Assembly (NCBI GenBank): GCA_902515095.1
Contig: CABXTC010000001.1
Location: forward strand, 75,196 to 139,195
Reading direction: 5' to 3'
DNA length: 64,000 bases
Source of the DNA: an uncultured Pelagibacteraceae bacterium
GTDB lineage: Bacteria; Pseudomonadota; Alphaproteobacteria; Pelagibacterales; Pelagibacteraceae
Shown: one piece after another, positions 27,407-36,320 of the stretch
How the letters are laid out: each line of letters begins with the position of its first letter
How positions within the stretch are numbered: the stretch's first letter is position 1
Notes under the pieces: model-generated
The model's input: the letters and a program-made list of their open reading frames with translations, nothing else
What the model was told of the DNA's origin: nothing
Database searches by the model: none
Translations under genes and position numbers: made by a program

Positions 27407-28258
27407 TTAGTAGATCTTTTTAATTAAGCTCTCTCTTCTAGAAATATAAATACCACTTAACACGATAATAAATAAACCTAAAAAAGTCCAATTATCTGGG
27501 AAATCACTAAAGAAATAATAGCCTATAATAATATTTGTAATGATCTCAAAATAGCTAAAAGGTGCTAATTTAGAGGCGTCAGCGTATTTAAGGGATAGTA
27601 TTAGAAATAAATGCCCTACACAGGCAAATATACCTATAGCAGCCATCATCGACCACTGACTTAAGCTTGGTTTGACCCACACAAATGGCATTACAATTGA
27701 TATTATTATGGCCCCTACTACGCCGGTTAGCAATAAAGTCAATAAAGGATTGTCTGAAGTGCTAAGTTTACGAGTAATAATTAAATAAAATCCATACATA
27801 ATTCCTGTGCCAAGTGCAGCCAAACTTGCTAAATTAATTTCTACAAATCCTGGTCTAATAACTACTAAAGAACCTACAAATCCGATGATTACCGCGGCCC
27901 ATCTTCTAAAACCAACTTTTTCTTTTAGAAATATTGGTGAGAAAGAAGTAACAATTAATGGAGCAATAAATGCTAAAGTTAATGCCTTAGCCAAAGATAT
28001 GACTGATATAGCATAAAAAAAACAAATGTTTGCACAGAGTAAGATTAAACCTCTAATAAATTGTAATTTTGGTTTATCTGTCCAAACAAGATTTTGACGA
28101 AAAAAGAAAAACATAACTGGAAGAGTAAATGCTACAGTAAAAAAATATCTAGCCCAGGTAATTTGTAATACAGGAAGATCTGCACTTAAATATTTTGCAA
28201 AACCATCCATAATTGGAAGCATTACCCAAGCCAAGAGGTTAAAAGTTATGGCTTTCAT
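27407..28258 (-). CDS. EamA/DMT family transporter
   Basis: Ten-TM protein with two EamA repeats (AKALTLAFIAPLIVTSFSPIFLKEKVGFRRW). Confidence 0.92.
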   Translation of the reverse strand: MKAITFNLLAWVMLPIMDGFAKYLSADLPVLQITWARYFFTVAFTLPVMFFFFRQNLVWTDKPKLQFIRGLILLCANICFFYAISVISLAKALTLAFIAPLIVTSFSPIFLKEKVGFRRWAAVIIGFVGSLVVIRPGFVEINLASLAALGTGIMYGFYLIITRKLSTSDNPLLTLLLTGVVGAIIISIVMPFVWVKPSLSQWSMMAAIGIFACVGHLFLILSLKYADASKLAPFSYFEIITNIIIGYYFFSDFPDNWTFLGLFIIVLSGIYISRRESLIKKIY

Positions 28259-28276
28259 TAACCTTAAGAATACAGA

Positions 28277-29173
28277 TTAATTAAAGTATTTTAAAGCAAA
28301 GAATACAACAATCGGGATAGTTATAAAGGACATAAGAGTTGAAACGACAATAGTACTAGCAACACTGTCAATGATTTTTTTAGGTGAATACATGCTGCCA
28401 ACTAAATAATTCAATATTGCACTGGGCATTGCACTCTGTATAAGTAAAACACCCGCAGCTAATCCAGATAAATCAAAATTATTAATCACAGCAAATGCTA
28501 TTAAGGGTCCTATTAAAACTCTGCAAAGAGATAAAATAATTGAGTTTTTTAACGAAAATTTAAATCTTGTAAGAGCAATACCTAGTGACATTAATACTAA
28601 AAAAATTGTAGCATATGTTAAAAGGAATGTTGTATTCTCAAGAAATAAAGGTGTATCAATTTCAAAATATAAAAAAAAAACAGATATAATAATTGCATAA
28701 ACAGGCGGGCTTTTAATCAAAATATCAAAAGAAAAACTTTTTTTTGCTAAAAAAACTCCTAGTGTAAAGTGGAATAAAATAATGACAGACGCTATAGCAG
28801 AAGCAACACCAAGACCCTGTGTTCCGTAGGCAAAAAGACAAATTGGAATACCCATATTTCCTGTATTCGGAAGAATTAGAGGTGGAAGTTCCATACTTAG
28901 ATCTTTTTTAAGAAAAAAAAGAAGCAAAAGCCCAACAATTGCAAAACCAGCAATCATTATTAAAGCATAAACGAAATAGTGTATAAAAATACTTAAAGTA
29001 ATTCCGGTCGTTGTTACTGTATAAAAAATCATTGCTGGTGTACCAACATTACCAGCAAAATTTGTTATGAAATTTGTATCAAATTTAGGATTTTTCTTAC
29101 CCAGGTAATAACCAACACCAATAACAAAAAAAACAGGGAAAATAACTTCAAAAATTTTGATATAGATTTCCAT
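28277..29173 (-). CDS. AEC family (auxin efflux carrier-like) transporter
   Basis: PVFFVIGVGYYLGKK..., PPLILPNTGNMGIPICLFAYG motif. Confidence 0.9.
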   Translation of the reverse strand: MEIYIKIFEVIFPVFFVIGVGYYLGKKNPKFDTNFITNFAGNVGTPAMIFYTVTTTGITLSIFIHYFVYALIMIAGFAIVGLLLLFFLKKDLSMELPPLILPNTGNMGIPICLFAYGTQGLGVASAIASVIILFHFTLGVFLAKKSFSFDILIKSPPVYAIIISVFFLYFEIDTPLFLENTTFLLTYATIFLVLMSLGIALTRFKFSLKNSIILSLCRVLIGPLIAFAVINNFDLSGLAAGVLLIQSAMPSAILNYLVGSMYSPKKIIDSVASTIVVSTLMSFITIPIVVFFALKYFN

Positions 29174-30465
29174 TAATTATATAATCTAATTAACATTGGA
29201 AATTTTAAAATATTCCTATTTTTTTTAAATATTGACAAACACTTTCTGGCATTTTTTTCTGATGTTTTGTGTGTAATTATAACAATAGTAGCTGAATCAT
29301 TTTTCTTATTAGGTGTTTGTATTATTCTTTTTACAGATATTTTATATTTGGCTAGTCGATTAGTGATAGAAGATAGAACTCCTTGTCTGTCTTTTACTTC
29401 AAATCTTAAATATAAAGAGTTTGAATAATCATCATTATTAAAAACTTTAACAACTTTTCTTTTATTTGAGGCAACCCCAAAAGGATATTTAGTATTTCCT
29501 CTTAGAATTGACAATAAATCTGATAATAAAGACGAGGAAGTAGGTCCAGGTCCTGCGCCCTCACCTTGAAGTATACTTTCCCCTACTGGTTTACCTTCTG
29601 TAATAATAGCATTCATAACTCCATTTACATTACCTATATAAGTTTCTTTACTTACTAAACAAGGATGAACAGTTTCAAATAAACGATTGTTAATCATCTC
29701 ACATACACCAAGTAATTTAATTCTAAGGTTTAATTGATTTGCAATTTTAATATCTTTTAAATCAATATTTTCTATACCCTCCATAATACATTTATGGTTT
29801 GAGATTTGATTATTAAATGCAAGAGCTGATAAAATCCTTACTTTTGCAAATGCATCAAAACCGTTTAAATCTAATTTAGGATTACCAGGTTCGGCATAAC
29901 CAAGTTGTTGAGCTTTTTTTAAAACTTTGTTAAAAGTTTCGTTTGTGTTTTCCATCTCTGTTAAAATATAATTAGTTGTACCATTTAAAATTCCATAAAC
30001 TTTCTTTATTTTGTTTGTAGCCAAACCTTCTTTAATAGTTCTAAGTATTGGAATTCCTCCAGCAACTGAAGCTTCAAATTCTAAATTTACGTTATTCTTT
30101 TCAGCCAATTTAGCTAACTCATTACCATGTTTAGCAATTAATGCTTTATTAGGAGTGATAACATTAATTTTATTTTTTAATGCCATTACAACAATTTTTT
30201 TCGAGACGCCATCAGATTGACCAATGGACTCAAATAAAATATCTATTTTATTTTCTTTAAATATTTTAAGTGGGTTTGTGTAAAAAATTTTTTTATTAAT
30301 ATTAAATTTTCTTTTTTTATTCTTATTTTTAGCAGATATGGCAACAATATTTATTTTTTTCCCAGTTTTAATTTCTATTTCTTTTTTTTTGATCTTAAGT
30401 TCGTTGTAAAGATAGATGCCTACTTGTCCTAAACCTACTATTGCAATATTAACTGTTTTATTCAT
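29173..30465 (-). CDS. hom: homoserine dehydrogenase
   Basis: IAIVGLGQVG, GILNGTTNYILTEM, C-terminal ACT domain; start at 30465 (MNKTVNIAIVG) preferred. Confidence 0.95.
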   Translation of the reverse strand: MNKTVNIAIVGLGQVGIYLYNELKIKKKEIEIKTGKKINIVAISAKNKNKKRKFNINKKIFYTNPLKIFKENKIDILFESIGQSDGVSKKIVVMALKNKINVITPNKALIAKHGNELAKLAEKNNVNLEFEASVAGGIPILRTIKEGLATNKIKKVYGILNGTTNYILTEMENTNETFNKVLKKAQQLGYAEPGNPKLDLNGFDAFAKVRILSALAFNNQISNHKCIMEGIENIDLKDIKIANQLNLRIKLLGVCEMINNRLFETVHPCLVSKETYIGNVNGVMNAIITEGKPVGESILQGEGAGPGPTSSSLLSDLLSILRGNTKYPFGVASNKRKVVKVFNNDDYSNSLYLRFEVKDRQGVLSSITNRLAKYKISVKRIIQTPNKKNDSATIVIITHKTSEKNARKCLSIFKKNRNILKFPMLIRLYN

Positions 30466-30466
30466 A

Positions 30467-30628
30467 TTATTCATCAATGTTAGGGTATTCACTATTATCT
30501 ACATATACTTTTAAATTTGTTTTAAATTCCTCAAAAGTTAAATCTTTTGAAAAATTTATCTTTTTTTCTGTCTGAACTGAACTACAGGATATAGTTAAAA
30601 GTAAAACTAATATAGATAATTTTTTCAC
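30467..30628 (-). CDS. 53-aa putative small lipoprotein
   Basis: GTG start, MKKLSILVLLLTISCSSVQTEKKINFSKDLTFEEFKTNLKVYVDNSEYPNIDE; lipobox; packed between argC stop and hom start; not in supplied ORF track. Confidence 0.7.
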   Translation of the reverse strand: MKKLSILVLLLTISCSSVQTEKKINFSKDLTFEEFKTNLKVYVDNSEYPNIDE

Positions 30629-31647
30629 AACAATCCTTCATTAATTTTATATCCAAATTTCAAATTCATATTTTGAACAGCCTGACCTGCACCTCCTTTA
30701 ATAAGGTTGTCGATAACTGACAAAATTATTATCTTATCTTTGAATTTTGTTTTGCAGACAGAAATAAAACAATTATTACTATTCATTACATCATTTGTGC
30801 TTAAGAATGTGTTGTTACCCTTTATTTTTATAAATTTATTCTTTTTATGAAATTTTTTCAAAATGTTTTGTACCTTGTTTGAAGTAATTCCCGGTTTTAA
30901 ATCTAAATAAATAGTACTCAAAATTCCTCTAAACATTGGAATAATATGAGGTGTAAATATAAAGCTAATCTTTGAAGAAGTATGATTTTTTAATTCTTGA
31001 TGAATTTCAGAATTATGTCTATGAAACCCTACTCCATACGCACTAAGAGATTCGTATAAATTTTTATTTTTAAATTTTTTATGTACTCCTCTACCAGCTC
31101 CTGAATAGCCCGATTTAGAGTCTATAATTATATTATTTAGGTTAATTGCTTTTTTTTTTACTAAAGGAATAAGTGGCAAAAGTATTGATGTTGGATAGCA
31201 ACCAGGACATCCAATAATATTAAAATTTTTAACTAATTTCCCTGTTATTTCAGGTAAAGCATAAATGCTATCTTTTATGTTGCTTGGGGCTTTATGTTTC
31301 TGTTTATACCATTTTAAATAATTAGAACTTTTTTTAAGTCTAAAATCTGCAGCTAAATCAATTAATGTATTTTTCTTTAATAAATCTTTTGAAATTATTT
31401 GAGCCTCTCCGTTTGGTAAAGCAGTAAATATAATGTCAACATTACCTAAATATTTTTTATTATACTTTGTAATTTTTGGTAATTTTTTTGATCTTAATGA
31501 ATTATCATAAAATGAAATTTTTTTACCAACAGAAGTATTACCACAAAGGTATCTTATACTAATATTTTTGTGTTTAGTTAATAATCTAACTAATTGAAGA
31601 CCAATATATCCAGTGGATCCAGCAATTAATACATTAAGCTTAGGCAT
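30625..31647 (-). CDS. argC: N-acetyl-gamma-glutamyl-phosphate reductase
   Basis: AGSTGYIGLQLVRLL, IGCPGCYPTSILLPL motifs. Confidence 0.95.
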   Translation of the reverse strand: MPKLNVLIAGSTGYIGLQLVRLLTKHKNISIRYLCGNTSVGKKISFYDNSLRSKKLPKITKYNKKYLGNVDIIFTALPNGEAQIISKDLLKKNTLIDLAADFRLKKSSNYLKWYKQKHKAPSNIKDSIYALPEITGKLVKNFNIIGCPGCYPTSILLPLIPLVKKKAINLNNIIIDSKSGYSGAGRGVHKKFKNKNLYESLSAYGVGFHRHNSEIHQELKNHTSSKISFIFTPHIIPMFRGILSTIYLDLKPGITSNKVQNILKKFHKKNKFIKIKGNNTFLSTNDVMNSNNCFISVCKTKFKDKIIILSVIDNLIKGGAGQAVQNMNLKFGYKINEGLL

Positions 31648-31680
31648 TTTATATTATAGCAGTTTAAAATTAAAAAAGAA

Positions 31681-32118
31681 TTATCTTTTGGAGAATTGAA
31701 AGCTTCTTCTAGCTTTTTTTCTTCCAGGTTTTTTTCTTTCAACTGACCTGGAGTCTCTTGTGGTTAATTTTTCAGTTTTGAGCGTAGATTTTAAATTTTC
31801 ATCAAATAAAACTAAAGCTTTTGAAATACCATGTACCATTGCCCCAGCTTGACCAGTAGGACCTCCCCCTCTTACGCTACACTTAACATCATAATCAGTA
31901 GCTTGATTAATAAGCTCAAAAGGTCTTACTATTTGCATTTTATGGTTATCGCTTGAAAAATATTCACTAAATAATTTCCCATTTACATAAATTTTACCTG
32001 AACCTTTTTTTAACCAAACTTTGGCTATTGAAGTTTTTCTTCTTCCAGTAGCATATTTGCTATCTTTAAAATCAAGTTTAATTTTAGGTTTTCTTAGATT
32101 TGATTGTGTATTTTCCAT
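31681..32118 (-). CDS. rpsI: 30S ribosomal protein S9
   Basis: YATGRRKTSIAKVWLKKG..., C-terminal DSRSVERKKPGRKKARRSFQFSKR. Confidence 0.97.
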   Translation of the reverse strand: MENTQSNLRKPKIKLDFKDSKYATGRRKTSIAKVWLKKGSGKIYVNGKLFSEYFSSDNHKMQIVRPFELINQATDYDVKCSVRGGGPTGQAGAMVHGISKALVLFDENLKSTLKTEKLTTRDSRSVERKKPGRKKARRSFQFSKR

Positions 32119-32119
32119 A

Positions 32120-32578
32120 TTAATTTCTAGCAATATTCTTGGAATTTAATTTATCCAATTCTATAATCTTGGGATTTTGAGAAGAGTGAGGATGATCATT
32201 ACCTACATATATTTTTAGTTTTGTTAATTGTTTTTTACCTAATACTCCTCCAGGTAGCATTCGTTTTACAGCAAGTTTAAGAGCTTCACCTGGTTTTTTT
32301 TCAGCAAGTTTTTCTGGTGTAATTTCTTTTATTCCTCCAGGATGACCTGTATGTCTAAAATATTTTTTATCTTGAAACTTTTTTCCTGTAAATTTGATTT
32401 GCTCAATATTCTTAACAACCACAAAATCTCCATCATCCATATGGGGTGTAAAAGTAGTCTTATTTTTTCCTCTAATAATTTTTGAAATAACTGTAGCCAA
32501 CCTACCCACAACAGCATTTTTCGCATCTATTTCGTACCAACTAGATGAAATTTGGTCTTTTTTAAGGAATTTTGTCAT
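32120..32578 (-). CDS. rplM: 50S ribosomal protein L13
   Basis: WYEIDAKNAVVGRLATVISKIIRGKNK..., HTGHPGGIKE, VKRMLPGG. Confidence 0.97.
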   Translation of the reverse strand: MTKFLKKDQISSSWYEIDAKNAVVGRLATVISKIIRGKNKTTFTPHMDDGDFVVVKNIEQIKFTGKKFQDKKYFRHTGHPGGIKEITPEKLAEKKPGEALKLAVKRMLPGGVLGKKQLTKLKIYVGNDHPHSSQNPKIIELDKLNSKNIARN

Positions 32579-32660
32579 TGTGCCAGGATTAATACTATTA
32601 ATAGGATCAAAGTCAAATTGATATTTTTATTGTTTTAAGGGTTTTTTTTGTTATATTTAC

Positions 32661-32704
32661 ATTGCCGATTTGATCCTATTGCGGGCTAACAGCTAAACAG
32701 GAAA
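32661..32704 (+). promoter_or_regulatory. probable SAM-II riboswitch aptamer
   Basis: GATTTGA-TCCT-ATTGC ... AGCTAAA-C-AGGA matches SAM-II core layout (L1 signature plus UCCU/AGGA pseudoknot) upstream of metY. Confidence 0.7.
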
Positions 32705-32718
32705 CTTCTCACAAAATC

Positions 32719-32775
32719 GGTAGGCATTTGAACTATATTGTGCGCCTTACATTAAGTTAAAGCACTAAAAAAGGA
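32719..32775 (+). promoter_or_regulatory. probable SAM-V riboswitch aptamer overlapping the Shine-Dalgarno
   Basis: GTAGGC-ATTTGAAC...TTGTGC-GCCTTAC...AAAGCACTAAAAAAGGAG immediately before metY ATG; resembles the described Pelagibacter SAM-V class. Confidence 0.75.
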
Positions 32776-32780
32776 GTAAG

Positions 32781-34109
32781 ATGACAAAAAAAAGAAATAA
32801 CCCAGAAACTATAGCTATACATGGTGGGGACTATAGAAGTGATCCAGCTACAAATGCTGTAGCAGTTCCAATCTATAGAACTACATCGTATCAATTTAAT
32901 AGTGTGGATCATGCAGCTAACCTCTTCGCATTAAAAGAGTTTGGAAATATCTATACAAGGATAATGAACCCCACTAATGATGTTTTAGAAAAAAGAATTG
33001 CTGCTTTAGAAGGAGGCTTGGCTTGTCTAACAGTGGCCTCTGGACAAACCGCATCACTATTTTCAGTATTAAATGTTGCTCAAGCTGGAGATAATATTGT
33101 TAGTTCAACTGACCTTTATGGTGGTACCGTATCCTTATTTACCCACACATTAAGTAAACTTGGAATAGAAATAAGATATGCTGATCCAAAAGATCCTAAA
33201 AATTTTGAAAAAAAAGTTGATGATAAAACGAGAGCATTTTATGGAGAAACTTTGCCTAATCCTTATTTAAGAGTATTTCCGATTAAAGAAGTTTCAGATA
33301 TTGGTCGAAAATATAATATACCTCTTATAATGGATAATACAGCCGCTCCAGTTATATGTAAACCTATTGAGCATGGTGCTGCTGTAGTAATTCATTCTCT
33401 AACTAAGTACATAGGAGGTCATGGTACTGCTATTGCAGGTAGTATAGTAGATAGTGGCAATTTTGATTGGACCGCAGATCCTAAGAGGCAACCACTGTTT
33501 AATGAACCAGATGCTAGTTACAATGGAGCAGTTTGGGGTAAAGTTGTACCTGAGCTTACTGGAGCAAATGTTCCTTTTGCTGTAAGAGCAAGAGTTTGTT
33601 TATTGAGAGACTTAGGTTCAGCATGTTCTCCAGATAATGCTTTTGCCATTATTCAAGGACTTGAAACTGTAGCCCTTAGAATGAAACAGCATTGTTCTAA
33701 TGCTGAACAAGTTGTTAGTTTCCTTAAAAAACATAAAGAAGTAACTAAAGTTATTTATTCAACTGAACACGATAAACTTATAACTGATAGAGCAAAAAAA
33801 TATCTTAAAGGTGGAAATGGGCCTATGGTTGGCATTGAATTAAAAGGTGGTATTGAATCTGGTAAAAGATTTATAGAAGCTTTAAAAATGTTTTATCATG
33901 TAGCAAATATTGGGGATGCTAGAAGTTTAGCTATTCATCCTGCAAGCACTACTCATAGTCAATTAAATGAGAAAGAATTAGCTGCATCGGGTGTTACTCA
34001 AAGTTATGTGAGATTGTGTATAGGTTTAGAACACATAGATGATATAGTTGATGATTTAGATCAAGCACTAAGCAAATCTTCGAGAGGAAATTTAAAGGCT
34101 GTTAGTTAG
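32781..34109 (+). CDS. metY: O-acetylhomoserine sulfhydrylase / PLP-dependent Cys/Met metabolism enzyme
   Basis: ETIAIHGGDYRSDPATNAVAVPIYRTTSYQF, VIHSLTKYIGGHGTAIAG motifs. Confidence 0.93.
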   Translation: MTKKRNNPETIAIHGGDYRSDPATNAVAVPIYRTTSYQFNSVDHAANLFALKEFGNIYTRIMNPTNDVLEKRIAALEGGLACLTVASGQTASLFSVLNVAQAGDNIVSSTDLYGGTVSLFTHTLSKLGIEIRYADPKDPKNFEKKVDDKTRAFYGETLPNPYLRVFPIKEVSDIGRKYNIPLIMDNTAAPVICKPIEHGAAVVIHSLTKYIGGHGTAIAGSIVDSGNFDWTADPKRQPLFNEPDASYNGAVWGKVVPELTGANVPFAVRARVCLLRDLGSACSPDNAFAIIQGLETVALRMKQHCSNAEQVVSFLKKHKEVTKVIYSTEHDKLITDRAKKYLKGGNGPMVGIELKGGIESGKRFIEALKMFYHVANIGDARSLAIHPASTTHSQLNEKELAASGVTQSYVRLCIGLEHIDDIVDDLDQALSKSSRGNLKAVS

Positions 34110-35118
34110 TAGTAGTATTTATATAAAAAAAATAAATACATGAACTAACTAAAAATATTGAACTTATTTGGTGCATAGAGGCAATTAAGATCTGTGCACC
34201 ATTAAGAATAGTAAGAATACCTAAAACTATTTGTAATATAATAAAAAATCCAAGAAAATTTATAGATTTGTATAAATCATGCATCTTATTTTTATATATC
34301 TTAAAAAGAATAAATAGATAAAAAATTCCTATTATATATGCCAAGTTTCGGTGAATAAATTGCACAAGTGATGGATCACTTAAAGCGGCAATTTCAAATA
34401 GGTTATTAATTCGATTATCATCTGGAAAATATGAGTAACCCATTAAAGGCCATGAATTATAAATTTTCCCAGCATCCATACCTGAAACAAATGCACCAAC
34501 TAAAATTTGAATAAAAATCAAAATTAAAAAAGATAATGGAATAAACATATTTAATTTATTTGAAATATTTCCAATTTTATTGATTTTAAGATAGTTCCAA
34601 TAAATTAAAGATAAAATTAGAAAAGCAATTAACAAATGTGCTGATAATCTGAAATGGCTCACATCAATTCTGTTTATTAGTCCACTACTAACCATGTACC
34701 AACCAATAAAACCCTGAAAGCATATCAGTAAAAAAATAAAATATAGACCAAATAAATTGGTAAATTTTATTTTAAAAGAGAAATATATCAGTGGTAATAA
34801 GAATCCTATGCCAATAAGTCGGCCAAGAAATCTGTGAGCCCATTCCCACCAGAAAATAATTTTGAATTCATTCATCGTCATATTGTAATTTTGTAATTTA
34901 AATTCAGGAATTTCTTTATAAAGATTAAAATATACAGTCCATTCATTTGTGTTAAGTGGTGGAAAAAAACCAGAAAATAATTCCCATTGAGTTATTGACA
35001 AACCTGAGTCAGTTAATCTTGTTAAGCCCCCAACTACAATCATTATTGATACAATCCAAAACATTGTAATTAACCAAATGGACAATTGATTATTAATTTT
35101 TGTATTTGCTGTATACAT
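34102..35118 (-). CDS. ctaA: heme A synthase (COX15/CtaA)
   Basis: VGGLTRLTDSGLSITQWELFSG, FWWEWAHRFLGRLIG, FIHRNLAY motifs. Confidence 0.95.
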   Translation of the reverse strand: MYTANTKINNQLSIWLITMFWIVSIMIVVGGLTRLTDSGLSITQWELFSGFFPPLNTNEWTVYFNLYKEIPEFKLQNYNMTMNEFKIIFWWEWAHRFLGRLIGIGFLLPLIYFSFKIKFTNLFGLYFIFLLICFQGFIGWYMVSSGLINRIDVSHFRLSAHLLIAFLILSLIYWNYLKINKIGNISNKLNMFIPLSFLILIFIQILVGAFVSGMDAGKIYNSWPLMGYSYFPDDNRINNLFEIAALSDPSLVQFIHRNLAYIIGIFYLFILFKIYKNKMHDLYKSINFLGFFIILQIVLGILTILNGAQILIASMHQISSIFLVSSCIYFFYINTTTN

Positions 35119-35161
35119 GTAGGGATAAATATAATAATTTTAAGATTACCCAAATATATAA

Positions 35162-35452
35162 ATGTCGCCATTAAAAAGAAAAAAACTTAATAAAATCAGA
35201 ACAGAATTGGATAAATTAGATAATTCTCTCATCAAGGTTATAAAAAAAAGGACAAATCTTGTAAAAAAAGTCTTAGAATTAAAAGATAAAAAAAATCAAA
35301 TTATCGATTCAAAAAGAATTAAGTTAATACTTAAAAATATAAGAAAAAAGTCTATCGCAAATAAGATTGACCCAAAAATTACAAATAGAATATGGAAAAA
35401 TATGATTTGGTCCTACATAGATTACGAAAAAAGAAACTTTAAAAAAAAATAA
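35162..35452 (+). CDS. chorismate mutase (AroH/AroQ class II type)
   Basis: LNKIRTELDKLDNSLIKVIKKRTNLVKKVLELK. Confidence 0.85.
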   Translation: MSPLKRKKLNKIRTELDKLDNSLIKVIKKRTNLVKKVLELKDKKNQIIDSKRIKLILKNIRKKSIANKIDPKITNRIWKNMIWSYIDYEKRNFKKK

Positions 35453-35644
35453 TTATTTACTATGAGGAGGAAGTTTTTTTTCTACAAATATTTCGTGTTT
35501 TCTTGTGCTTGGATTGTACTTTCGGGCTGAAAGTTTTACCTTAGCCTTTTCTCCTCCAGCAGGTTTTTTCACATAATAAAAAAAAGAGCTGTCAGGTTTG
35601 CTCTCTGGAACCAATCTGACTTTTACGTGTGTTTTTTTTGCCAT
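35453..35644 (-). CDS. rpmG: 50S ribosomal protein L33
   Basis: AKKTHVKVRLVPE...VKLSARKYNPSTRKHEIFVEKKLPPHSK. Confidence 0.95.
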   Translation of the reverse strand: MAKKTHVKVRLVPESKPDSSFFYYVKKPAGGEKAKVKLSARKYNPSTRKHEIFVEKKLPPHSK

Positions 35645-36027
35645 TATTTATTATCTTTCAAGTTTTTTACAATTTTAGAAATATTTATTATTTTATCTTT
35701 AACCTTTTGAGATCTTATAGAATTATTTGAAATTTCGTCAAGATCTAAAGATTCTTTATTATCTGTATTATTTAAGATTTTTTTTACTCCATTTATCGTC
35801 ATTCCCTGATCCTTTAGAAGAAATTTTATTTTTTTTAAAATATCAACGGTTTTTTGATCATAATATCTTCTATTTGAGTTTAGTAGTTTCGGTTTTATTT
35901 GTTTAAATTGTTTTTCCCAAAAACGAATAGTATGAGTTGATAATAATCCATTTTTTTTTGATTTTAATTGAAGAATTTTCGCTACCTCACCAATTGTTTT
36001 ATAAGCATTATCAGATTTATTATTCAT
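35644..36027 (-). CDS. MerR family transcriptional regulator
   Basis: YKTIGEVAKILQL...LLSTHTIRFWEKQFKQIKPKLLNSNRRYYDQKTVDILKKIKFLL; start at 36027 preferred. Confidence 0.92.
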   Translation of the reverse strand: MNNKSDNAYKTIGEVAKILQLKSKKNGLLSTHTIRFWEKQFKQIKPKLLNSNRRYYDQKTVDILKKIKFLLKDQGMTINGVKKILNNTDNKESLDLDEISNNSIRSQKVKDKIINISKIVKNLKDNK

Positions 36028-36316
36028 TTTTTTTATTAATAAATTCCTTAAATTCTTTTGAAGGTTTAAATAAAACAACATACCTACTTGAAATTAATTT
36101 TGTTTCTTTTGTTTTGGGATTTCTTCCAATTCTTGATTTTTTTTGTCTTATTAAAAAAGTACCAAATTTTGATAATTTTAACTTTTTTTCGATCTTAATG
36201 TTTTGAATTATTGTTAATAAGAAATCATTTACTAGATTTTCTGAAATTTGTTTTGAAAAACCTAATTGCATGTATATTGAATTAACTAAATCTTTTTTAG
36301 TTAAGTTTATTCTCAT
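36020..36316 (-). CDS. ihfA: integration host factor alpha / HU family DNA-binding protein
   Basis: LTKKDLVNSIYMQLGFSKQISENLVNDFL...LSKFGTFLIRQKKSRIGRNPKTKE. Confidence 0.92.
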   Translation of the reverse strand: MRINLTKKDLVNSIYMQLGFSKQISENLVNDFLLTIIQNIKIEKKLKLSKFGTFLIRQKKSRIGRNPKTKETKLISSRYVVLFKPSKEFKEFINKKNE

Positions 36317-36320
36317 ACTA

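Noticed and set aside
26946-27407. Possible duplicated tRNA-Glu 3' end closing the 22-26 kb island
   Set aside because: Scanned the gap for TTCGATTCCCCTAGGGACC-like sequence and saw no convincing match
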